Assembly: GCA_028287305.1 (NCBI GenBank)
Contig: JAQBPX010000002.1
Location: 248,001 to 312,000, forward strand
Source of the DNA: Gemmatimonadota bacterium
GTDB lineage: Bacteria > Gemmatimonadota > Gemmatimonadetes > Gemmatimonadales > Gemmatimonadaceae
Length of the DNA stretch: 64,000 nt
Reading direction: 5' to 3'
Position numbers and translations under genes: made by a program. Of the stretch, positions 47,551-55,786 are shown piece by piece (positions within the stretch are counted from its first letter, which is position 1; each line of letters begins with the position of its first letter). Under the pieces are notes generated by a model, which ran no database searches, had not been told where the DNA came from, and saw nothing but the letters and a program-made list of their open reading frames with translations.

Positions 47551-50099
47551 AGCGACGCGACTTCGTTCGCGGCGTGGCGGTGGCGGGTGCGGCGGGGATG
47601 TTGCCGCTCGATCGGCTCTCGAGGTTCAGCGCCCTCCCAGCTGGCGCGCACACCCGGCTCGATGACGGCTGGCGCTTCCACCTCGGCGACATCGCCGGCA
47701 GCGAGGCCGCAGTCGCAAACGACAGTGCATGGGAGCAGGTGACGTTGCCGCACGCCGCGCGAATCGAGTCACTCGTCACCGGCCCGCCGGGAACCGCGAC
47801 CGCGCAATGGCAGGGGCTCTGCTGGTATCGCCGCTCCATTCCGATCGGGAGCGCCGAGCAGGGCAGGAAGGTGTTCCTGCACTTCGAGGCGGCAATGAAC
47901 GTCGCCGACGTCTGGGCCAATGGCGAGCATGTCGCGCGCCACGCTGGTGGGTTTCTTCCATTCACGGTGGACGTCAGCGATCAAGCGCGAGAGCGGGGCG
48001 CAGTGCACGTCGCAGTCCGCCTCGACAATCGCGATGACCCCATTACGGGTCCCAAGCCGCTCAGCCAGCTCGACTTCAACATGTACCACGGGCTGTACCG
48101 CTACGTGCACCTGGTAGTGAAGGACCGGCTGCACATCACCGATCCCCTCCTGGCGGACAGCCCCGCGAGTGGCGGGGTGTTCGTCACCACGCCGCGTGCG
48201 TCGGCGCAGTCGGCCACAGTGCGAGTGCAGGCGCACGTGCGCAACGACCACGACACGGCGCGCACCTTCCGTGTGCGCACCACGCTGCTCTCGCTCGACG
48301 GCTCCACGATCGCGCGCGCCTTCTCGGCGCCGCAGTCGCTGTCCCCCGGCATGGACGCCGACGTGGTGCAGGAGCTCGAGGTCGCACACCCTCGGCTCTG
48401 GAGCCCGCAGTCGCCGATCCTGTATGTCGTTCGTTCGGAGATCCTCGTTGGCGGCGCGGTGATCGACGTCGAGCAGGTGCGCACGGGCATCCGCCGCATC
48501 GAGATCACGCGAGACGGGTTCCGCATCAACGGCGAGCGCATGTTCCTGCGCGGCACCAATCGTCACCAGGAACATCCGTACGTTGGGTTTGCGGTGCCCG
48601 CCGAGGCGCAGCACCGGGACGCGCGCCGCATCAAGGACGCGGGCTTCGACTACATCCGGCTGTCGCACTACGCGCATGCGCCGGCGTTCATGGATGCGTG
48701 CGACGAGCTCGGCATCGTGGTGATGGATTGCCTTCCCGGCTGGCAGTACTTCGGCACCGACCCGGCCTTCACCGAGCTCCAGTATCGCAATTGCCGCGAC
48801 CTGATTCGTCGCGATCGTAATCATCCGTGCGTGATCATGTGGGAAGTGTCGCTCAATGAAACGGCGATGCCGCCGGAGTTCATCGCGCGCACGCACGCCA
48901 TCGCGCACGAGGAGCTTCCCGGCGACCAGTGCTTCACCAGCGGGTGGATGCACGGCTACGACGTGTACATCCGCGCGCGGCAGCACGGCGGGTGCCCGGC
49001 GAATGGCGACCATCCCTGCGTGGTGAGCGAGTACGGCGACTGGGAGTATTACGCGATGACGGCGGGACTCGACCAGGACGCGTTCAAGGCGCTGTCTCCC
49101 GGCGAGAGCAACAGCCGACAACTGCGCTGGCAGGGCGAGCGCGCGCAGCTGCAGCAGGCGACGAACTTCCAGGAAGCGCACAACGACAATCGCGCCGGCG
49201 TCGCGTTCGCCGACGGGCTCTGGGTGATGTACGACTACGACCGCGGCTACTCGCCCGACGTCGAGTCGAGTGGCTGCGCCGACATCTTCCGTCTCCCCAA
49301 ATACTCCTGGCACTTCTTCCGCAGCCAGCGCGCGGCGGCCGAGGGTGGGCCGATGGCGTTCATCGCCAGCGAGTGGAGCGCGACGTCGAGCACCGACGTT
49401 CGCGTCTTCAGCAACTGCGAGCAGGTCGAGTTGCGGCTGAACGGGCGCGTGCTGTCGCGTGCGCGCCCCGACACGGACCGCATGAGCACGAAGCTGGCGC
49501 ATCCGCCGTTCACCTTCAGGGTACCTCGATTCGAGGCGGGCGCGCTCGAGGCGGTGGGTTTCGTGGCTGGTCATGCCGCCGCGCGACACGAAGTGAGAAC
49601 GGCCGGACCGCCCGCTCGCATCCAGCTCTCGGCAGACTTCCGCGGGCGCACCGTCTCGAATGCCGAGAAGGACCTGCTCTTCATTCACGCCGCGCTGCAG
49701 GACGCGCACGGCTCCACGCTGGGCGATGCGTTCGAGAACATCGCCTACGGCGTCACCGGCGACGCGCGACTCATCGGCGCCAATCCCTTCGCGACCGACG
49801 CAGGGATCTCGAGCATCCTCGTCGAGACGCATGCGTCGCGCGCGGCGTGTGCGGTCTACGCACTTGGTCTCGTGCGAACTGCCGCAGGCGCGCACCTGAC
49901 AGGCGCCTCGCTCGCCCTGCGCGGCAAGGCGGCGCCTTTCGAGCTACACTTCACGAATGACGATGCCGTGCCTCAGCGGACGGCCGCCTTGCTCGTGAAA
50001 GGACGGGTAGTGGCGACGCTCGATGAAGCCGCGGCGAAGGTCCGCATGTCGGCGAGCATCGCTCCTACGTCTCGTGACCCCTACCATCGTGGAATGTAG
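47547..50099 (+). CDS. GH2 family glycoside hydrolase (beta-galactosidase-like), Tat-exported
   Basis: 850 residues from a GTG overlapping the previous stop by 4 nt. The N-terminus KRRDFVRGVAVAGAAGMLPL is a twin-arginine signal. Then the GH2 order: sugar-binding jelly roll (~25-200), Ig-like domain (~205-310), TIM barrel (~315-570) with acid/base E438 (WEVSLNETAM) and nucleophile E495 (VVSEYGDW), and C-terminal Ig-like domains including LRLNGRVLSRARPDTD. GTNRHQEHPYVG opens the barrel as in beta-galactosidases. It likely releases galactose for the Leloir enzymes encoded just upstream. Confidence 0.92.
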   Translation: MKRRDFVRGVAVAGAAGMLPLDRLSRFSALPAGAHTRLDDGWRFHLGDIAGSEAAVANDSAWEQVTLPHAARIESLVTGPPGTATAQWQGLCWYRRSIPIGSAEQGRKVFLHFEAAMNVADVWANGEHVARHAGGFLPFTVDVSDQARERGAVHVAVRLDNRDDPITGPKPLSQLDFNMYHGLYRYVHLVVKDRLHITDPLLADSPASGGVFVTTPRASAQSATVRVQAHVRNDHDTARTFRVRTTLLSLDGSTIARAFSAPQSLSPGMDADVVQELEVAHPRLWSPQSPILYVVRSEILVGGAVIDVEQVRTGIRRIEITRDGFRINGERMFLRGTNRHQEHPYVGFAVPAEAQHRDARRIKDAGFDYIRLSHYAHAPAFMDACDELGIVVMDCLPGWQYFGTDPAFTELQYRNCRDLIRRDRNHPCVIMWEVSLNETAMPPEFIARTHAIAHEELPGDQCFTSGWMHGYDVYIRARQHGGCPANGDHPCVVSEYGDWEYYAMTAGLDQDAFKALSPGESNSRQLRWQGERAQLQQATNFQEAHNDNRAGVAFADGLWVMYDYDRGYSPDVESSGCADIFRLPKYSWHFFRSQRAAAEGGPMAFIASEWSATSSTDVRVFSNCEQVELRLNGRVLSRARPDTDRMSTKLAHPPFTFRVPRFEAGALEAVGFVAGHAAARHEVRTAGPPARIQLSADFRGRTVSNAEKDLLFIHAALQDAHGSTLGDAFENIAYGVTGDARLIGANPFATDAGISSILVETHASRAACAVYALGLVRTAAGAHLTGASLALRGKAAPFELHFTNDDAVPQRTAALLVKGRVVATLDEAAAKVRMSASIAPTSRDPYHRGM

Positions 50100-50109
50100 G
50101 AGCGGCCGG

Positions 50110-50520
50110 CTACTCACCACCAAGAATGAAGAGGAGCTTCGTCCGCTGCTCATCGACGAAATACGCGTTGTAGGTCGAATACGCGGTTGGATTGATCGCG
50201 GCATAGCCCCCTGGATAGTGCACAACGATCAGGGAGGTTGTTCCAGCGAGCAGTGTCTTGGCAGCTGACGCCTCGACAACGGCGGTGACCTGGTGACAGA
50301 TCGAGTCCGTCGTCACCACCGTCACCCGAGAGGTGTCAGTCGAAGTGATTCCGAAGTCAGCGCGCCGCACGCTATCTGCGTCAAGAAGGATCGTCTGAAC
50401 CAGCTCCCGAAGACGATTGCTCTGCGCATTCGGAGCTTGGCAAGAACGATTCTGCGCCTTCAGGTTGCCTCCCCAAAGCAGGACTGCCACGCCAAGCAAT
50501 TTCGTTGTATTCCGCACCAT
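50110..50520 (-). CDS. Small secreted protein of unknown function
   Basis: 136 residues with a signal peptide ending LKAQN at ~23 and two Cys (near 27 and 75) that could form a disulfide. The rest is a small mixed fold (LVQTILLDADSVRRADFGIT, then VTVVTTDSICHQVTAVVEAS and a Tyr-rich TAYSTYNAYF). I do not recognise a family. It is divergent from the serine hydrolase gene, with which it shares a symmetric -10 region. Its 3' end lies 10 bp from the convergent GH2 stop. Confidence 0.75.
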   Translation of the reverse strand: MVRNTTKLLGVAVLLWGGNLKAQNRSCQAPNAQSNRLRELVQTILLDADSVRRADFGITSTDTSRVTVVTTDSICHQVTAVVEASAAKTLLAGTTSLIVVHYPGGYAAINPTAYSTYNAYFVDEQRTKLLFILGGE

Positions 50521-50525
50521 GACAT

Positions 50526-50533
50526 CTTATAGT
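50526..50533. promoter_or_regulatory. Symmetric -10 element between divergent genes
   Basis: CTTATAGT gives TATAAG on the minus strand (ending 5 nt before the ATG at 50520) and TATAGT on the plus strand (30 nt before the ATG at 50563). Neither side has a clear -35. It resembles the shared patch at 7782-7789 and would give a leaderless transcript on the minus strand. Confidence 0.45.
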
Positions 50534-50562
50534 CGGATTTCTCGCACCAGGTTCCCCACACA

Positions 50563-51930
50563 ATGAAATTGCTTGTCGCAGCCATGCTGGCGATGTCGGC
50601 CATGGGTCCAGCGCACGCCCAGGCGATCCCCTCCGACTCCGCCATCCTCGCCATCATCAAGACCCGCGTGGATAGCGGGCGCGCGCCGGGGATCGTGGTC
50701 GGGATCTACGAGCACGGCCAGCGGCGATACGTCTCTTACGGCTCCGCCGGCCCCGGCCGCGCGCCGCTCGACCAGCACACGTTCTTCGAGATCGGCTCCA
50801 TCTCCAAGACGTTCACCGCACTGCTCCTCGCTGACGCGGCCACCCGTGGTGAGGTGCGCCTCGACCAGCCGGTGGCTGACCTGCTTCCGCCCGGAACCAC
50901 GGTTCCGCAGAAGGACGGCAAGCCGATCACCCTCGAGCTCCTCTCCACGCATCGCTCGGGCCTGCCGCGCGTCCCCGGCAACATGGTGCCCGCGAACATC
51001 GCGGACCCGTACGTGGACTACGACACGAAGCGCCTCTACGCCTTCCTCGCCAGCTACACGCTGCCGCGCGCGCCGGGCGACAGCGCCGAGTACTCCAATC
51101 TCGGTGCCGGACTGCTCGGTCACGCACTCACGCTCCGCTCGGGGATGCCCACATGGGGCGCCCTGGTCGCGCGTCGCATCACCGGCCCGCTCGGCATGCG
51201 CGAGACCGTGGTCGACGTGCCTTCGAGCATGCTGGCTCGACTCGCCGCAGGCCACGACGAGAAGCTCGACACCGTGCCCGCGTGGCACCTCGACGCGCTC
51301 GCCGGCGCGGGCGCGCTTCGTTCTACCGCCGCAGACATGCTCACCTATCTCGCCGCGGAGCTCGACACTTCCAATGGTCCCCTGAAGAAGGCGATCGCCC
51401 TGGGCCGGCCCCCGCGCGCCACCTTTGCTCCCGGCTTGCGGATCGCGCTCGGCTGGCTGATCGGGGGCACGGCCGAGCATCCGATCTGGTGGCACAACGG
51501 TGGCACCGGCGGCTTCCGCTCGTTCGTCGCGTTCGACCCGAACCGGCAGGTGGCCGTGGTGGTCCTGGCCAATTCGGCGCTCTCGCCCGACGACATCGGC
51601 CTGCACATCATGAATCCGCTGCTGCCCATCGTGATGCCGGTCGTCCCGCCGCGCACGCGCGTGACCGTCGTCGCCGAGGACCTCGATCGGCTGGTGGGGG
51701 AGTACGCAATGACGCCCGCCATGACCCTCACGATCAGTCGCGTCGGCGCCGTGCTGTATGGACAGGCCACGGGGCAGGGACGGTTTCCCCTCTCGGCTGC
51801 GTCTCCCACGCGGTTCGTGTTCCCCGCCGCCGGCATCGACATCGATTTCCACCTCGACACCGCCGGCCGCGCGCGGGAGATGGTATTCCGGCAGGGTGGG
51901 GGAGTGTTGACGATCCAGCGGCGACCCTGA
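50563..51930 (+). CDS. Serine hydrolase, class C beta-lactamase family
   Basis: 455 residues with a signal peptide ending AHAQA at ~20. The catalytic set is complete: S79-I80-S81-K82 (SxxK), Y177-S178-N179 (YxN) and H311-N312-G313 in WWHNGGTGG. Residues ~365-455 form a lipocalin-like C-terminal domain. Family members include AmpC enzymes, DD-peptidases, esterases and D-aminopeptidases; the HNG rather than KTG triad, with the added beta domain, favours an esterase or peptidase over a beta-lactamase. Exported to the periplasm or beyond. Confidence 0.93.
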   Translation: MKLLVAAMLAMSAMGPAHAQAIPSDSAILAIIKTRVDSGRAPGIVVGIYEHGQRRYVSYGSAGPGRAPLDQHTFFEIGSISKTFTALLLADAATRGEVRLDQPVADLLPPGTTVPQKDGKPITLELLSTHRSGLPRVPGNMVPANIADPYVDYDTKRLYAFLASYTLPRAPGDSAEYSNLGAGLLGHALTLRSGMPTWGALVARRITGPLGMRETVVDVPSSMLARLAAGHDEKLDTVPAWHLDALAGAGALRSTAADMLTYLAAELDTSNGPLKKAIALGRPPRATFAPGLRIALGWLIGGTAEHPIWWHNGGTGGFRSFVAFDPNRQVAVVVLANSALSPDDIGLHIMNPLLPIVMPVVPPRTRVTVVAEDLDRLVGEYAMTPAMTLTISRVGAVLYGQATGQGRFPLSAASPTRFVFPAAGIDIDFHLDTAGRAREMVFRQGGGVLTIQRRP

Positions 51931-52022
51931 GGGCTCGCGTCACTCGCTCGCAGGCCATGAGCGCCTGAAGCGGGTCGGAGTTTTGTACCAGGAGGCGCTG
52001 CCCGTTCTATACCGGGCTGGGC

Positions 52023-52076
52023 GCGATCCCGATGTTGCGTTCGTATCCTCACTCGAACGTGCGACCTCGGGATCGC
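52023..52076 (+). promoter_or_regulatory. Leader hairpin directly before the DJ-1/PfpI gene
   Basis: GCGATCCCGA (52023-52032) pairs perfectly with TCGGGATCGC (52067-52076), and an inner GTTCG/CGAAC continues the stem. The structure ends 7 nt before the ATG at 52084, placing it where it could mask the ribosome-binding region. Confidence 0.55.
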
Positions 52077-52083
52077 TCCCTAC

Positions 52084-53181
52084 ATGACTGCCACACGCCT
52101 CCTTCCGTTTTCCCCTCTCTGGGGACTCGCCCTCCTCCTCGCGGGCAGCCAGTCCGCTGCGACGCCTGCACCGGCGCGCCTTCCGGTCATCGCGATCGTC
52201 GCCGACTCCGCCGGCACCGAGCTCACGGACTTCATGGTGCCGCATGCCACGCTCACCGAGGCGGGGATCGCGCGGGTCGTCGTGGTCGCCCTTCATCCCG
52301 GTCGCATCCGGCTCGTTCCAGGGAGGATCTCCATCGAGCCCGACCTGACGATGGCGGCCTTCGACTCGGCCAACGCGCGCGGTGCCGATTACGTGATCGT
52401 GCCCGCCATGGTGAATCACGAGAACTGGGCCATCGCCGACTGGATCCGCGGGCAGGCCGCGCGTGGCGCGATCATCGTCTCGATCTGCGAAGGCGCGAGG
52501 ACCGCGGCTCTCGCGGGAGTGTTCGACGGGCGTCGCGCGACCACGCACTGGTCGGCGATGAAGGACCTCGAGAAGAAGTATCCCGGCACCACCTGGGTGC
52601 GTGACCAGCGCTACGTGGCCGACGAACGTGTCGTCTCGACCACCGGGGTGAGCGCCGCGCTGCCGGCGTCGATCTACCTCATCGACCGGATCGCGGGCCG
52701 CGCCGCGGCGGATTCGGCGGCGCGGCGGCTGGGCGTCGCGTCATGGGGGCCCGGGCACGAGACGGCGGCCTTCGGCGTCACGAAGTGGATGTACGTGAAG
52801 GGCGCCTTCAACTACGTGGCACCATGGCGGCACGATCGCATCGGTGTTCCGGTGGCCGATGGCTTCGACGAGGTCTCGCTGGCGTTCACGGTGGACGCCG
52901 TGGCGCGCACGCTGCGGGGCAAGCCGTTCACCTGGTCGGAGGACGGTGCGCCGGTGCGGGGGCGGCAGGGGCTGCGCATCTCGGTCGATCGCCCCCGGTC
53001 CGCCGTGACGGCAGGCACCCGCGACATGGCCCTTTCGCCGAGAACGGTGGCTCCTGCCGCCGCGCTGGACTCAGTCATCGCCCACCTTACCGATCGCTAC
53101 GGCAGCGACGCGGCAGCCCTGATCGAGATGGGGATGGAATACCTGCCGAGCCAGCGCGGGAGTGGCGCTAGGCGTCCGTGA
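52084..53181 (+). CDS. Exported DJ-1/PfpI family protein
   Basis: 365 residues. A hydrophobic N-terminus (~7-27) suggests export. The DJ-1/PfpI flavodoxin-like domain spans ~33-215, with the nucleophile-elbow Cys at C135 (IIVSICEGARTAALAGVF) and the partner region RRATTHWSAMKDLE. Residues ~230-365 form a second, less recognisable part (VPVADGFDEVSLAFTVDAVA). The domain resembles the amidotransferase part of GlxA-like regulators, but no AraC helix-turn-helix is present. An enzymatic or chaperone role outside the cytoplasm is unusual for this family. Confidence 0.85.
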   Translation: MTATRLLPFSPLWGLALLLAGSQSAATPAPARLPVIAIVADSAGTELTDFMVPHATLTEAGIARVVVVALHPGRIRLVPGRISIEPDLTMAAFDSANARGADYVIVPAMVNHENWAIADWIRGQAARGAIIVSICEGARTAALAGVFDGRRATTHWSAMKDLEKKYPGTTWVRDQRYVADERVVSTTGVSAALPASIYLIDRIAGRAAADSAARRLGVASWGPGHETAAFGVTKWMYVKGAFNYVAPWRHDRIGVPVADGFDEVSLAFTVDAVARTLRGKPFTWSEDGAPVRGRQGLRISVDRPRSAVTAGTRDMALSPRTVAPAAALDSVIAHLTDRYGSDAAALIEMGMEYLPSQRGSGARRP

Positions 53182-53320
53182 GCGCCTTCACACTTCCCAC
53201 ACACCTTCTTTACACCACAAAGTACTTGTAATCGAAACCCCCTCCGGCGGATGGTCGTAGGCCACGGTGATTCGGCAGCCCTCCCGGTGCCGACCCCCCA
53301 CCCCGCCGGAGAGTATCCCC

Positions 53321-55786
53321 GTGTCCCGCCTCGTCGCCGCCCTGTTGCTGTCGTCGGTCGCCTTCGCTCCCATGTCGGCCGCCGCACAGACCCCCACGCC
53401 GCCCGCCGCCGCCGCTCCCCAGCCGGCGTATGAGCTCCGCGGCAAGATCGTGGACACCACCAACAAGCCCATTCCCCGGGCATCGGTATCGCTCAGGCCC
53501 AAGGGCTCCACGCTGACGATCGCGGGCGCCATCGCGGGCCCCGACGGCTCCTTTCGCGTTACGGGACTGCGACCCGGCACGTTCACGATTCGCGTCGTCT
53601 TCATCGGCTACTCGCCGGTGATCCAGGACATCACGATCTCCGCCAAGAACCCGATCATCGACCTCGGCGTGGCCAAGCTCGCGCCGATGGCCACCAAGCT
53701 CGAGACGATCTCCGTCAAGGAAGATCGAGCGGCGGTGATCACCGAGCCCGATCGGAACGCCTACCGCGCAAAGGACATTGCCCCCGGCGCGGCCAACGCC
53801 AGCGAGCTGCTCGAGAACGTGCCCTCGGTGCAGGTGGACGTGGACGGCAAGGTGAGCCTGCGCGGCAACGAGAACGTGGTGGTCCAGATCAACGGGCGCC
53901 CCACGCCCATGCGCGGCACGCAGCTCGCCGCGTACCTCAAGAGCCTTCCTGCGAACGTGATCGACCGCATCGAGGTGATCCCGAATCCCTCCGCCAAGTA
54001 CGATCCGGAAGGGATGGCCGGCATCATCAACGTGGCGCTCAAGTCCAACGTGGACCTCGGGCTCAGCGGCGCGGTGAACACGCAGGCCTCAACGCCCGAG
54101 CGCTACAACAGCTCCGGCAACATCGGCTACCAGGTCGGCAACTGGTCCACCTTCCTGAACGGCGGCTTCTCGAACGACCAGCGCAACGTGGCGGGCATCA
54201 ACGACCGCCTGCGCTTCGACGCCGCCAACACGCTGCTCAGCACCACGGGCCAGGACATCGTCACCACGCCCACCAACAGCGGCCAGAACCTCAACGCCAC
54301 CGTCGACTACAAGCTCTCACCGCGCGACGTGCTCTCCAACGCGCTGATGCTGAATCACCGCACCTCCGGCGAGGTCTCCAGCACCGACTACACGGTACTC
54401 GACGGATCCGGCCACGCGCTCGACAGCTATGTGCGCCCGCGCCTGGTGGATGCGAAGGGATTCATGTTCGACTACGACGTGTCGCTCAAGCGCACCCTCG
54501 CGCCGCGCACGCACGAGCTCACGGCCGAGTTCCGCTTCAACCGCGCGCACGACGAGGACGCCAGTGACCAGCGACGCCTCACCTCCGCGACCGGCGCGAA
54601 GTACGTGGAGGGCCAGGTCGACCGCAACGACGCCGTGACGAAGCAGTTCACCGGCCAGCTGGACTACATGAAGCAGTTTCGCCCCCGCACCAAGCTCGAG
54701 ACCGGATGGAAGAGCACCGTTCGCAACCTGGACCGTGACTACACCTCCACCACCGACGTCACCGGCAGTGGCAGCTACACGCTGAGCGCGCAGAGCAACA
54801 GCCTCGCCTTCGACGAGGCCGTGCACGCCGCCTACGCGGTGGTGAGCCAGGGCGTGAAGAAGTGGGACCTGCAGGCCGGACTGCGCGGCGACTATGCGGA
54901 TCGCACCTTCAAGCTCGCCACCCAGAAGTACCCCTACAGCTACGCGAGCCTCTTCCCCAGCGCATTCGCCACCTACAACCTGGCCGCGAACACGCAGCTC
55001 AAGTCGAGCTATTCGCGACGCGTGCGCCGCCCGGGAACGCAGGAGCTCAACCCATTCCCCACCTACTTCGACGCCGACAACGTCTTCCTCGGCAACCCCA
55101 AGCTGAGCCCCGAGTACACCGACGCCTACGAGTTCGGCTACACGAAAACCGGCGCGAAGGGATTGCTGCAGGCGTCGCCGTTCTACCGGCACACCAGCAA
55201 CGTGATCCGGATCATCGTAAACACCACCGACTCACTCGCCGGTCGCGAGATCACGTCCATCAGCTTCCAGAACCTGGCGCGCAGCAACTCCTACGGCTCG
55301 GACTTCACCGGGCAGCTCCGCGTGTCGCCGAAGTTCACCGCGCTCAGCAACTTCAGCGTGTTCAAGGTCGTGACGGATGGCGGCTCCACCAGTGCCCTCA
55401 GCTCGAACGCCATCTCGTGGATGGGCCGCATCAACATGACGTCGGAGGTCACGAAGACCCTCACGATCCAGGCGGCCTACAACTACCGCGCGGCCACGAA
55501 GATCGAGCGCGGTGAGCTGGGCGCGCAGCACGCCGCCAACTTCGCGCTGCGCAAGAAGGTGCAGGGCGACAAGGGCGCCCTCACGCTGCGCGTGACCGAC
55601 CCGTTCGGCACCATGCGCTTCCGCGTGCACACCGGCGACGGCAAGGTCACGCAGGTCACCGAGCGCAACCCGCACGTCCGCGCGATGTTCCTCGGTTACC
55701 AGTACAACTTCGGCCGCCCGCCGAAGGTGCGCGTAGTTGCCCCCGACCAGACCGGCGGTGGCAGCGTGGGGTTCGGGACGCCGTAG
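53321..55786 (+). CDS. TonB-dependent receptor-like outer membrane protein with carboxypeptidase-like domain
   Basis: 821 residues from a GTG at 53321, with GGAG 9 nt upstream and a signal peptide ending SAAAQT; the frame opens 18 codons earlier but that would spoil the signal. A carboxypeptidase regulatory-like domain covers ~35-120 (LRGKIVDTTNKPIPRASVSL), a plug ~150-250 (NASELLENVPSVQVDVDGKV, then VIDRIEVIPNPSAKYDPEG), and the rest is an outer-membrane barrel of the OMP_b-brl_3 type. This architecture is common in Bacteroidota and Gemmatimonadota for uptake of large organic ligands. Ligand unknown. Confidence 0.92.
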   Translation: MSRLVAALLLSSVAFAPMSAAAQTPTPPAAAAPQPAYELRGKIVDTTNKPIPRASVSLRPKGSTLTIAGAIAGPDGSFRVTGLRPGTFTIRVVFIGYSPVIQDITISAKNPIIDLGVAKLAPMATKLETISVKEDRAAVITEPDRNAYRAKDIAPGAANASELLENVPSVQVDVDGKVSLRGNENVVVQINGRPTPMRGTQLAAYLKSLPANVIDRIEVIPNPSAKYDPEGMAGIINVALKSNVDLGLSGAVNTQASTPERYNSSGNIGYQVGNWSTFLNGGFSNDQRNVAGINDRLRFDAANTLLSTTGQDIVTTPTNSGQNLNATVDYKLSPRDVLSNALMLNHRTSGEVSSTDYTVLDGSGHALDSYVRPRLVDAKGFMFDYDVSLKRTLAPRTHELTAEFRFNRAHDEDASDQRRLTSATGAKYVEGQVDRNDAVTKQFTGQLDYMKQFRPRTKLETGWKSTVRNLDRDYTSTTDVTGSGSYTLSAQSNSLAFDEAVHAAYAVVSQGVKKWDLQAGLRGDYADRTFKLATQKYPYSYASLFPSAFATYNLAANTQLKSSYSRRVRRPGTQELNPFPTYFDADNVFLGNPKLSPEYTDAYEFGYTKTGAKGLLQASPFYRHTSNVIRIIVNTTDSLAGREITSISFQNLARSNSYGSDFTGQLRVSPKFTALSNFSVFKVVTDGGSTSALSSNAISWMGRINMTSEVTKTLTIQAAYNYRAATKIERGELGAQHAANFALRKKVQGDKGALTLRVTDPFGTMRFRVHTGDGKVTQVTERNPHVRAMFLGYQYNFGRPPKVRVVAPDQTGGGSVGFGTP

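Noticed and set aside
50563-51930. Serine hydrolase called as an antibiotic-resistance AmpC beta-lactamase
   Set aside because: The fold and SxxK/YxN motifs fit, but the third motif is HNG instead of KTG and an extra C-terminal beta domain is present, so resistance cannot be claimed.
53182-53320. Cobalamin riboswitch before the second TonB-type receptor
   Set aside because: GCCAC-like bases occur but the conserved B12-box layout and supporting stems are not recognisable.
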